A stretch of DNA of 9,104 bases, taken from contig JAQYFM010000122.1 of NCBI GenBank assembly GCA_028723145.1, positions 1-9,104 on the forward strand, written 5' to 3'. The notes below the pieces were generated by a model, which did not search any database, had not been told where the DNA came from, and saw only the letters and a program-made list of their open reading frames with translations. Position 1 is the first letter of the stretch. Each line of letters begins with the position of its first letter. Of the stretch, positions 1-6,134 are shown piece after piece. The DNA comes from Spirochaetales bacterium (GTDB lineage Bacteria; Spirochaetota; Spirochaetia; Sphaerochaetales; Sphaerochaetaceae). The position numbers and the translations under genes were made by a program.

Positions 1-1
1 T

Positions 2-283
2 GGGCACTTTATTGGAGGCCTTACCGCTACTCGTGATTTCGATTCTATTTACATCGATTATTTTGTAGTTGAAAAAGAATATAGGAAAAGTGGAATAGGA
101 AGAAAGCTATTATTGCGTTTAGAAGAGATTGCTAAAGAGAAAAATGTTAAAAGAATAATGCTTAATACTTATTCATTTCAAAGCCCAGGATTCTATGAGA
201 AAATGGGGTATAAGCCAAATCTAATCATAGATCCTGTATTTATTAACTATAAGCATTATCACTTTATTAAAGAGCTTTCATAG
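2..283 (+). CDS. GNAT-family N-acetyltransferase, C-terminal part (5' end outside window)
   Basis: The frame is open from the window edge to a TAG at 281-283, giving 93 residues of the C-terminal half of a Gcn5-related acetyltransferase. The acetyl-CoA-binding motif A is clear: a beta strand (YIDYFVVE) followed by EYRKSGIGRKLL, matching the Q/R-x-x-G-x-G/A pyrophosphate loop, then an amphipathic helix. The later segment NTYSFQSPGFYEKMGY is the typical motif B end, with the tyrosine that is often the general acid. Known for the family: transfer of an acetyl group from acetyl-CoA to an amine of a small molecule or protein. The substrate cannot be told, since the N-terminal acceptor-site half is missing. 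The gene converges on mgtE and overlaps its last 6 bp. Membership of the superfamily is secure; specificity is unknown. Confidence 0.9.
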   Translation, partial: GHFIGGLTATRDFDSIYIDYFVVEKEYRKSGIGRKLLLRLEEIAKEKNVKRIMLNTYSFQSPGFYEKMGYKPNLIIDPVFINYKHYHFIKELS

Positions 284-294
284 GTGAAAAACTC
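272..294. terminator. Imperfect hairpin over the convergent GNAT/mgtE stop codons, possible weak terminator
   Basis: GAG (272-274) and TTTCA (276-280) can pair with TGAAA (285-289) and CTC (292-294), leaving a TAGG loop and a small internal loop. Both stop codons lie here: TAG 281-283 on the plus strand and TGA 280-278 on the minus strand. Read in the mgtE direction the stem is followed by only a short T run (CTTTAATAAA). Read in the plus direction no T run follows. It could act as a weak terminator for mgtE, but the stem is short and AT-rich, so confidence is low. Confidence 0.3.
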
Positions 295-1678
295 CAATTA
301 GGAAAAACCATGCAAGGCCATAGTAGGTAACTATCGCAACTAAGTCATTAATTGTTGTAATAAGTGGTCCTGAAGCTACAGCTGGGTCAATCTTTAGCTT
401 TTTGAAAATAAGTGGAACTACAGTTCCTGTAAAACTTGATAGTACAATTGCAATAATAAGGGAGATTGCTGTGCAGGAACTATAGAGTAGGGCCGTAATT
501 ACACTTTGTCCTTTTAGTAATATTAAATATCCTGTAATTAAACAGAGTGTAATTATTGAAAGCAAAAAGCCATTAGCAAAACCTATCTTAAGTTCCTTGA
601 ATATCAAGCTTATCTTTTGTTTAAAGCTTAATTTTTCATCCATCAATACTCTAATAGTTACAGCCAAGGACTGAGTACCAACGTTACCAGCCATATCAAG
701 AATCAAGGACTGGAAGCTAACAATTATTGTTAGGTGGGCAACTACATGCTCAAAAGCACCAACTACTGTAGAAACTCCAAGACCTAAGCCAAGTAATATT
801 ACAAGCCAAGGTAGACGTTTTTTCAAACTCATCTTAAGAGGCTCTGTTAATTCTTCTTCAGCAGCAAGACCTGCAAGTTTTGCATAATCATCACCCAACT
901 CATCACTAATCATGGTACTTAGTTCTTGACCTGTTAATACACCACAAAGTTTATTATCTTGATTTAAAACAGGGATAGAATCCTCTCGATAGTCCTTTAA
1001 GCGTTCAATACAATCTTCAATTAACTCTGTTGCATATACATAAGGGTATGAGGTAACAGTAATTTCACTTAATGGAGTAGTTTTTCGAGCGATAATTAAA
1101 TTTTTTAAATCTATTGCACCTTCAAATAGTCCATCACAATCAACGACATAAATTGTTGAGATATTATCATTTTCGGCGGCCTGCTTAATTAAAGAGCTCA
1201 TGGCCTCTTCAACTGAAAAACCTTCTTTAATTTGGATGTAATTAGTCGTCATCCTACTACCAATTTCATCTTCATCAAAGGAGTTAACAAGACTAAGCTC
1301 AGACCTTCTTTTCTCATCCATTATTTCAATGAGTACATTTCTTTCATTTTTACTTAAGCTTTTTAGATAATCAACTGCAAGAGTTGAATCTAAATAGTTT
1401 AATAGTTCTTCTTGCTTTTTTATTTGTAGTTCACCTATGTAGGTATTTCTTTCATCAACATGCTCAAGAACATTTGCCAGATTTTGCATTCCTAAAAGAG
1501 AATAAAGTCTAAATCTATCATCTTTTTTTAGATACTTTAGACAGTCAGCTATATCACTTTCATGGTATGATAATAACTTCTCTTTCATTAATTTTGGTGA
1601 AAGAGATTCCTTAATAAGATTTAATACCTCAAGGGCATAATCAGGCCTTACCTGAATTAAATTTTCTTTGTTGTTCAT
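278..1678 (-). CDS. mgtE: MgtE-family magnesium transporter/channel
   Basis: A complete 466-residue protein, close to the family's usual length of about 450, with all three parts in the standard order. The MgtE N-domain (about residues 30-135) and a tandem CBS pair (about 138-260) form the cytosolic Mg2+-sensing gate. A linking helix leads to five membrane helices (about 288-466). The membrane signature FQSLILDMAGNVGTQS spans 322-337, and DPAVASGPLITTINDL spans 431-446. Asp445 probably corresponds to the pore aspartate Asp432 of the Thermus thermophilus protein (aligned from memory). Known for the family: Mg2+-selective uptake across the cytoplasmic membrane, closed by high internal Mg2+ binding between the N and CBS domains. 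The ATG has only a poor Shine-Dalgarno sequence (AAAG), and an in-frame stop lies just upstream. A better-initiated small ORF lies 54 nt upstream (see 1733-1810). The 3' end overlaps the convergent acetyltransferase gene. Confidence 0.96.
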   Translation of the reverse strand: MNNKENLIQVRPDYALEVLNLIKESLSPKLMKEKLLSYHESDIADCLKYLKKDDRFRLYSLLGMQNLANVLEHVDERNTYIGELQIKKQEELLNYLDSTLAVDYLKSLSKNERNVLIEIMDEKRRSELSLVNSFDEDEIGSRMTTNYIQIKEGFSVEEAMSSLIKQAAENDNISTIYVVDCDGLFEGAIDLKNLIIARKTTPLSEITVTSYPYVYATELIEDCIERLKDYREDSIPVLNQDNKLCGVLTGQELSTMISDELGDDYAKLAGLAAEEELTEPLKMSLKKRLPWLVILLGLGLGVSTVVGAFEHVVAHLTIIVSFQSLILDMAGNVGTQSLAVTIRVLMDEKLSFKQKISLIFKELKIGFANGFLLSIITLCLITGYLILLKGQSVITALLYSSCTAISLIIAIVLSSFTGTVVPLIFKKLKIDPAVASGPLITTINDLVAIVTYYGLAWFFLIGVFHL

Positions 1679-1900
1679 TTGTTTTCTTTAGATAAAAATC
1701 TGCAGAAAAAAAGTAAAAGTGTAGTAATTAGTTTATGAAGATACTGTAGATAAAGGAACAGTATTTTCTACTTTATGATGTACACTATTACGACTACTGC
1801 CTTCTTCCATCACTATCTCCTTAGTTAAAATATCAGCTTTATAAGCCATTGTACATAGTAACACATTGATAAACCTGTGAATAGCTATATTTTAACACTT
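1679..1900 (-). promoter_or_regulatory. mgtE upstream leader region with potential RNA stems
   Basis: About 220 bp precede mgtE on the minus strand. Besides the small ORF, two inverted repeats stand out. Arms at 1895-1884 (TTAAAATATAGC) and 1837-1825 (GCTGATATTTTAA) pair over 12 bp with one bulged G and enclose 46 nt. The second arm ends two bases before the small ORF's AAGGAG, so folding could affect its translation. A second, perfect 7-bp stem lies at 1764-1758/1747-1741 with a 10-nt loop, inside the ORF's 3' half. A T-rich stretch and CTGCAG follow before mgtE. I could not place a convincing minus-strand promoter: TAAAAT overlapping the first arm and TACAAT at 1853-1848 are possible -10 elements without good -35 partners. 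I recognise no M-box (ykoK) Mg2+ riboswitch core. Confidence 0.35.
1733..1810 (-). CDS. Candidate 25-residue leader peptide upstream of mgtE
   Basis: On the minus strand an ATG (1810-1808) opens a 25-codon frame ending in TAA (1735-1733). The peptide begins MEEGSSRNSVHH and ends VENTVPLSTVSS. It has no membrane segment and I recognise no family. The reason to list it is its initiation site: AAGGAG at 1822-1817 sits 6 nt before the ATG, far better than the site of mgtE itself, which begins 54 nt after this stop. A 7-bp hairpin (ATACTGT/ACAGTAT) lies within its last codons. The arrangement resembles a regulatory upstream ORF. Mg2+-transport genes of enteric bacteria (mgtA, mgtC) are controlled by leader peptides, but no sequence relation is claimed. 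It could instead be a small independent gene or a chance ORF. Confidence 0.4.
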   Translation of the reverse strand: MEEGSSRNSVHHKVENTVPLSTVSS

Positions 1901-1930
1901 ACATTCTTAAAAAATACCACTTCTTTTTGT

Positions 1931-1959
1931 TTGACAGTAATTAAATACAATGGGATAAT
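1931..1959 (+). promoter_or_regulatory. Strong sigma-A-type promoter of the isomerase-kinase operon
   Basis: TTGACA (1931-1936, perfect -35) is followed by a 17-bp spacer and GATAAT (1954-1959, five of six matches to the -10 consensus). Transcription should start near 1966, about 32 nt before the isomerase ATG. AT-rich sequence upstream of the -35 could serve as an UP element. A strong basal promoter with a palindrome at its start site fits a repressor-controlled operon. Confidence 0.8.
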
Positions 1960-1966
1960 TTACTTA

Positions 1967-1986
1967 TACCGTGCTCGGGCACGGTA
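1967..1986 (+). promoter_or_regulatory. 20-bp near-palindrome at the transcription start, probable LacI-family operator
   Basis: TACCGTGCTCGGGCACGGTA is a near-perfect inverted repeat (18 of 20 positions symmetrical) centred on CG, and strikingly GC-rich for this region. It begins at or just after the predicted start site and ends 2 bp before the Shine-Dalgarno sequence. LacI-family dimers typically bind even palindromes of this size with a central CG. The LacI-type gene at the end of this operon is the obvious candidate to bind it. The same sequence folds in RNA into an 8-bp stem with a UCGG loop, so a role in mRNA 5'-end stability or translation is an alternative or additional possibility. 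Confidence 0.7.
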
Positions 1987-1988
1987 AT

Positions 1989-1993
1989 GGAGG
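1989..1993 (+). promoter_or_regulatory. Shine-Dalgarno sequence that sets the isomerase start
   Basis: GGAGG at 1989-1993 lies 4 nt before the ATG at 1998. The frame is open further upstream to a GTG at 1971, but that codon falls inside the operator palindrome about 5 nt from the predicted transcript end and could have no ribosome-binding site. The ATG at 1998 is therefore preferred, although the spacing is slightly short. Confidence 0.75.
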
Positions 1994-1997
1994 TAAT

Positions 1998-3491
1998 ATG
2001 AATAATATTCCTAACGTAAAATTAGGTGTAATAGCAGTAAGTAGAGATTGTTTTATTGTTTCACTTTCAAGAGATAGACGAATTAATTTCGCATCTGAGG
2101 TAAGGAAAAAGGGTGTTGATATCTTTGAAGCTGAGTGTGTAGTAGAAAATGAAAAAGATGCACTTAAGGCTGTCGAAGAAGTAAAGAAACAAGGTTGTAA
2201 TGCATTAATAGTCTTTTTAGGAAACTTTGGACCAGAGACACCTGAGACAATTATTGCAAAATATTTTGATGGACCTGTAATGTATGTGGCTGCAGCAGAA
2301 GAGAGTAAGAACAATATGATTAATGGCCGTGGAGATGCATATTGCGGAATGCTTAATTGTTCATATAACTTAGGATTAAGAAAATTAAATGCCTTTATTC
2401 CTGAATCTCCTGTAGGAAGTGCAATTGAGCTTGCTAATTTAGCTGTTGAGTTTGTCCCTCTTGCAAGAGCAATTATTGGGGTTAAAAATTTAAAGATCAT
2501 TACCTTTGGCCCACGTCCACAAGATTTCTTTGCATGTAATGCTCCAATAAAAGCATTATATGAGTTAGGTGTTGAGGTTGAAGAAAATAGTGAGTTAGAT
2601 CTCTTAGTAAGCTTCAAAGAGCATGAGAATGATCCAAGAATAAATGATGTATTATCTGATATGGCTAAAGAATTAGGTATAAAAGGAAATAAATATCCAG
2701 ATTTATTACCAAAGCTTAGTCAATATGAGTTAACTCTTCTTGATTGGGCAGAAAGCCATAAAGGTGCAAGAGAATATGTTTGCTTTGCAAATAAGTGCTG
2801 GCCAGCATTCCCATCCCAATTTGGTTTTGAGCCTTGCTATGTAAATAGTCGATTAGCATCAAGAGGTATACCTGTTGCATGTGAAGTAGATATTTATGGT
2901 GCATTATCAGAATATATTGGAGCATGTATTACAAATAGTCCAGTTACACTGCTAGATATCAACAATACTGTTCCAGAAGATATGTATGAAGAAGATATCA
3001 AGACTAAGTTTAATTATAAGCTTAGCGATACATTCATGGGATTCCACTGCGGAAATACTCCATTTTGTATGCTTTGTGATGGAGGTATTAACTACCAGAT
3101 TATTCAAAATAGATTACTTGAAAATGGAGGAGAACCAGACATCACTAGAGGTACACTTGAGGGGGATATTAAGGCTGGTGATATTACTTTCTATCGCCTG
3201 CAGAGTACTGCAGATAGTAAACTAAAAGCATACATTGCTGAAGGTGAAGTATTACCTGTTAAGACAAGATCATTTGGTGGTATCGGGGTATTTGCAATTA
3301 ATGAAATGGGTAGGTTCTATCGACATGTATTAATTGAAAAGCGATTTCCACATCATGGAGCTGTAGCTTTTAAGCATTGTGGTGCAACTCTATTTTCACT
3401 ATTTAGATTCTTAGGAGTTGAGGATATTTCTTTCAATAGACCACAAGGTATGTTGTATGAAAGTGAAAATCCATTTACTTTCAGAGGGTGA
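1998..3491 (+). CDS. L-fucose/L-arabinose isomerase-fold sugar isomerase
   Basis: A 497-residue protein of the L-fucose isomerase-related group (COG2407 type). Residues 8-160 look like the N-terminal Rossmann-like domains (KLGVIAVSRDCF, then ALIVFLGNFGPET at about 69-81). About 165-345 holds the catalytic region, and the remainder is the C-terminal barrel. Probable Mn2+ ligands are Glu296 in ACEVDIYGAL, Asp320 in LLDINN and a late histidine (His452 or His453 in FPHHGA). The 24-residue Glu-to-Asp spacing equals that of E. coli FucI Glu337/Asp361, recalled from memory. FHCGN at 349-353 is a further family motif. Expected reaction: reversible aldose-ketose isomerisation in the cytosol. The substrate is unclear; L-fucose, D-arabinose or another pentose are possible. 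It is the first gene of an operon, followed after 3 bp by a sugar kinase, and is probably repressed through the operator at 1967-1986. Confidence 0.82.
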   Translation: MNNIPNVKLGVIAVSRDCFIVSLSRDRRINFASEVRKKGVDIFEAECVVENEKDALKAVEEVKKQGCNALIVFLGNFGPETPETIIAKYFDGPVMYVAAAEESKNNMINGRGDAYCGMLNCSYNLGLRKLNAFIPESPVGSAIELANLAVEFVPLARAIIGVKNLKIITFGPRPQDFFACNAPIKALYELGVEVEENSELDLLVSFKEHENDPRINDVLSDMAKELGIKGNKYPDLLPKLSQYELTLLDWAESHKGAREYVCFANKCWPAFPSQFGFEPCYVNSRLASRGIPVACEVDIYGALSEYIGACITNSPVTLLDINNTVPEDMYEEDIKTKFNYKLSDTFMGFHCGNTPFCMLCDGGINYQIIQNRLLENGGEPDITRGTLEGDIKAGDITFYRLQSTADSKLKAYIAEGEVLPVKTRSFGGIGVFAINEMGRFYRHVLIEKRFPHHGAVAFKHCGATLFSLFRFLGVEDISFNRPQGMLYESENPFTFRG

Positions 3492-3494
3492 TTT

Positions 3495-4967
3495 ATGTAT
3501 GTAATGGGTATTGATGCAGGTACACAATCAATTAAGGTATTAGTTTACGATGAAGGAAAAAGAAATAAAGTAGCTTTTTCTCAAAAGTCACTGGATTTGA
3601 TCTCAAAAAATGATGGAACAAGAGAGCAAAAAGCTTCTTGGTGGATTGATGCACTTACAGCTTGCTTTGATGAAATAGGAAGAGAAGTATTAAGTAAGGT
3701 TAAAGTATTAGCTATTTCCGGTCAGCAACATGGCTTTGTCCCTGTTGCTGAGGACAAAAGTGTGCTTTCAAATGTAAAGCTTTGGTGTGATACATCAACT
3801 GTTAAGGAATGTGATGAGATTTCAAATAGTTTTGGTGGGGAAGAGAGATTAATTAAAGAAGTAGGAAACCCAATAATGCCTGGCTATACAGCTAGTAAAA
3901 TTCTTTACTTAAAAAAACACAATGAAGAAAGCTTTAATAAGATGCGTTATGTTCTGCTTCCTCATGATTATTTAAACTACTACCTCACAGGCATTGCAGT
4001 TATGGAAAAGGGTGATGCTTCTGGAACTGGTTTAATGACTATTAAAGATGGTACATGGAATATAGAACTATGTAATATTATTTCACCATCTCTAATCGAT
4101 AAGCTTCCAAAAATTGTTAATCCTGGAATAATTGGATGCGTAAAAGATGAAATTGCAGAACGATTTGGTTTTAATAATGATACTCTAGTTGCAACTGGTG
4201 GTGGAGATAATATGATGGCTGCTATTGGTACTGGCTGTGTTGAAGATGGAAGTCTTACAATTAGTTTAGGTACTAGTGGAACAATGTTTGCATCCTCCAT
4301 ATTACCAATAATTGATGATAAGAATCGTTTAGCAGCCTTCAGGTCAAGTCACAATACCTATTTACCACTACTTTGTACAATGAATTGTACAGTGGCAAGT
4401 GAAAGTGTGAGAAAGCTCTTTAACTTAAGTGCGCAAGACTTTGATAAACTTGCCTCACAAGCTCCAATAGGGGCAGAGGGATTAGTATTCTTGCCATTTT
4501 TAAATGGAGAAAGAGTTCCAAACTTACCATTTGGTGAAGGTGTACTAGGTGGTATGAATGTAATGAACATTAAGAGTGAGAACATAGCAAGAAGCGTACT
4601 TGAAGGTGTGAGCTATGAGTTTTTATTAGGTCTTGAAGCTTTTAAAGAAAAAGGCTTTGAAGCAAAAGTAATTACTCTCACAGGAGGTGGTGCTAATAGT
4701 AGTTTTTGGCGTCAAATGCTTTGTGATATGTTATCTTGCTCTGTTCGCGTAACAAAAGAAAAAGAAGCAGCCGCATTTGGTGCAATACTTCAAGCTCTTT
4801 GGCTTATTGGTGATAAAGATTTAAGTGAGGTTGTTAATGAGCACTTAGTTTTTGATGAAACTAAAGCTTGTAGTCCAAACTTAGATAATAGTGAACTTTA
4901 CCAAAAAGTATATAAAAAATGGAAAAGCTATACCGATAGTTTAACAAATCAATTTAAGCAGGCTTAA
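3495..4967 (+). CDS. xylB: Xylulokinase-like FGGY carbohydrate kinase
   Basis: A complete 490-residue FGGY kinase, the usual length for a xylulokinase, with both actin-like domains. Visible motifs: MGIDAGTQSIKV at the N-terminus (phosphate-1 loop, Asp7); ISGQQHG at 74-80 (sugar contact); KLWCDTST at 95-102; GGGDNMMAAIGTG at 235-247, with Asp238 the expected catalytic base; ISLGTSGT at 256-263; and LTGGGANSSFWRQMLCDML at 395-413, the adenosine-binding FGGY signature. Known activity: ATP-dependent phosphorylation of D-xylulose to xylulose 5-phosphate, feeding the pentose phosphate pathway. Related FGGY kinases act on ribulose or fuculose, so the exact ketose depends on the isomerase encoded just upstream. 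Its ribosome-binding site (GGTGA) lies in the last codons and stop of the isomerase gene, which suggests translational coupling. Its 3' end forms half of a shared terminator. Confidence 0.88.
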   Translation: MYVMGIDAGTQSIKVLVYDEGKRNKVAFSQKSLDLISKNDGTREQKASWWIDALTACFDEIGREVLSKVKVLAISGQQHGFVPVAEDKSVLSNVKLWCDTSTVKECDEISNSFGGEERLIKEVGNPIMPGYTASKILYLKKHNEESFNKMRYVLLPHDYLNYYLTGIAVMEKGDASGTGLMTIKDGTWNIELCNIISPSLIDKLPKIVNPGIIGCVKDEIAERFGFNNDTLVATGGGDNMMAAIGTGCVEDGSLTISLGTSGTMFASSILPIIDDKNRLAAFRSSHNTYLPLLCTMNCTVASESVRKLFNLSAQDFDKLASQAPIGAEGLVFLPFLNGERVPNLPFGEGVLGGMNVMNIKSENIARSVLEGVSYEFLLGLEAFKEKGFEAKVITLTGGGANSSFWRQMLCDMLSCSVRVTKEKEAAAFGAILQALWLIGDKDLSEVVNEHLVFDETKACSPNLDNSELYQKVYKKWKSYTDSLTNQFKQA

Positions 4968-4977
4968 ACCTGCTTAA
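4954..4977. terminator. Bidirectional terminator shared by the kinase gene and the lacI-type gene
   Basis: TTAAGCAGG (4954-4962) and CCTGCTTAA (4969-4977) form a perfect 9-bp stem with the six-base loop CTTAAA. It is flanked by T-rich sequence in both directions (TTGTTATT on plus; TTGATTTGTTAA on minus). The tails are not pure U tracts, so efficiency may be moderate. Both stop codons lie in the loop: TAA 4965-4967 on plus and TAA 4966-4964 on minus. Confidence 0.7.
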
Positions 4978-5962
4978 TTGTTATTACTGGGTTAGTAAAT
5001 ACATCTTCATGTGAAAATGATTTATCTATAATTGAGTTAATTAATATTTTAGTAGCAGTATTACCTTGGCTAAATGGATCTTGACAAATAGTGCAATCAG
5101 CAATTCCTCGGTTAAGAAACTCCTTTACCTTAGGAGTGTCATCAACTGTAAGAACACTAATATTTGATAACTTACTTTCCATTATTGCCTGAAGTGGTCC
5201 TTCAGCTCCTGCAGTTGCAATAAAAAAGGTGTTGATATCACGATTTTGGTTAAGAATACTTTTTACTTTTTCATAACCTATATTTGCATCATCATTTGTT
5301 TCAACTATGTTATATGATTTCTTATACTCTAAGTTGTTAATAAAACCAGAAATTCTTTCATTATGACCTTTAAGCTTTAAACTTCCTGATACAGGTAAAA
5401 TAACCATATCTTTATTTCTATTCATTAGTTTTACCATACCTGCTGCAGTAGCACCAATTTTTCTATAGTCTGGGCCCACATAACAAAGCCTTTTTGTGTT
5501 AGTTAAATCAGTATTGATAGTAACAACAGGAATAGTTAGTGAATTTATATAAGTTCTTAACTCTTTTGTATCAGTTGTACAAATTCCTAGAGCTTTAACT
5601 CCTGAGGCTACTAATTCTTTTATTCTTTCTAAGTGTTCAACTTCGTTAAAGCCTTTTACTTTAACTATGTTAGTATCAATTTTAAAGCTATCATTTTCAC
5701 TAATAGCTGAATTAATTCCCAAAATTAAATCATCAAAAAAAGGGTTATCAACACAAGGAAGTAAAAATCCTATTGTCGATTTAGTTTTAGAGTAGGATAG
5801 GATTCTTCCAGCAGAATTAGGACGGTAATCATATTCCTTTGCAATTTTCAAAATCTTTTCTTTGACTAGAGGACTAACTTGCCCTCTATTATTGAGAGCT
5901 CTATCAACAGTCCCTCTAGAAACACCAGCCTTTTGAGCAATTTCCTTAATTGTTATCGCCAT
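4964..5962 (-). CDS. LacI-family transcriptional regulator
   Basis: A complete 332-residue repressor of normal family length. Residues 3-28 form the helix-turn-helix (TIKEIAQKAGVSRGTVDRALNNRG). The hinge helix follows at about 48-56 (RPNSAGRIL), with glycine at 52 where alanine is common. Leu55 is the residue position expected to lever open the central CG of the operator. Residues 62-332 are a periplasmic-binding-protein-like sensor of the ribose-binding type, with ligand-site candidates at Asn150-Thr-Asp152, Asp274-Asp275 and Gln294-Asp-Pro (ICQDPFSQG). It should bind DNA as a dimer and release it, or occasionally bind it, on sensing a sugar. It faces the isomerase-kinase operon tail to tail and is its likely local repressor. 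The ATG at 5962 has only a distant AAAGG (5979-5975, 12 nt away), consistent with low expression. No clear promoter was found upstream. Confidence 0.93.
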   Translation of the reverse strand: MAITIKEIAQKAGVSRGTVDRALNNRGQVSPLVKEKILKIAKEYDYRPNSAGRILSYSKTKSTIGFLLPCVDNPFFDDLILGINSAISENDSFKIDTNIVKVKGFNEVEHLERIKELVASGVKALGICTTDTKELRTYINSLTIPVVTINTDLTNTKRLCYVGPDYRKIGATAAGMVKLMNRNKDMVILPVSGSLKLKGHNERISGFINNLEYKKSYNIVETNDDANIGYEKVKSILNQNRDINTFFIATAGAEGPLQAIMESKLSNISVLTVDDTPKVKEFLNRGIADCTICQDPFSQGNTATKILINSIIDKSFSHEDVFTNPVITIKQV

Positions 5963-6115
5963 ATCTACTTCTTACCTTTCTTATTTTACCTAAAAACTTT
6001 TCTTTTGTAACTGACTTTTATTTTCAAATTCAATCCCATCTATGTAACTTTTTATCTGATGTGTAGAGCTTATTTCTAGTATTAGAAAATCAATGATGTT
6101 AAATTGTAATTCTTA

Positions 6116-6134
6116 TGACTTTTAATATAAGTCA
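6116..6134. promoter_or_regulatory. Inverted repeat TGACTT-N7-AAGTCA, possible operator
   Basis: TGACTT (6116-6121) and AAGTCA (6129-6134) are perfect inverted 6-bp half-sites separated by 7 AT-only bases, 19 bp in all. The left half-site overlaps the first copy of the CTTATGAC direct repeat. It lies about 150 bp from the regulator start and 140 bp from the kinase start. No binding family can be named, and chance is possible in such AT-rich DNA. Confidence 0.3.

Noticed and set aside
1679..1960. M-box (ykoK) Mg2+ riboswitch upstream of mgtE
   Set aside because: I looked on the minus strand for the conserved core but found nothing I recognise. A covariance-model search would settle it.
1971..1997. 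GTG at 1971 as the start of the isomerase
   Set aside because: It lies inside the palindrome about 5 nt after the predicted transcription start, with no room for a ribosome-binding site. ATG 1998 has GGAGG.
1964..2617. Long open frame on the minus strand, antisense to the isomerase
   Set aside because: The opposite frame encodes a recognisable enzyme. The antisense product is low-complexity Ser/Phe/Pro-rich, with no start context and no known domain.
3980..4585. Two minus-strand open frames antisense to the kinase gene
   Set aside because: They are shadows of the FGGY kinase coding sequence; the translations lack recognisable motifs.
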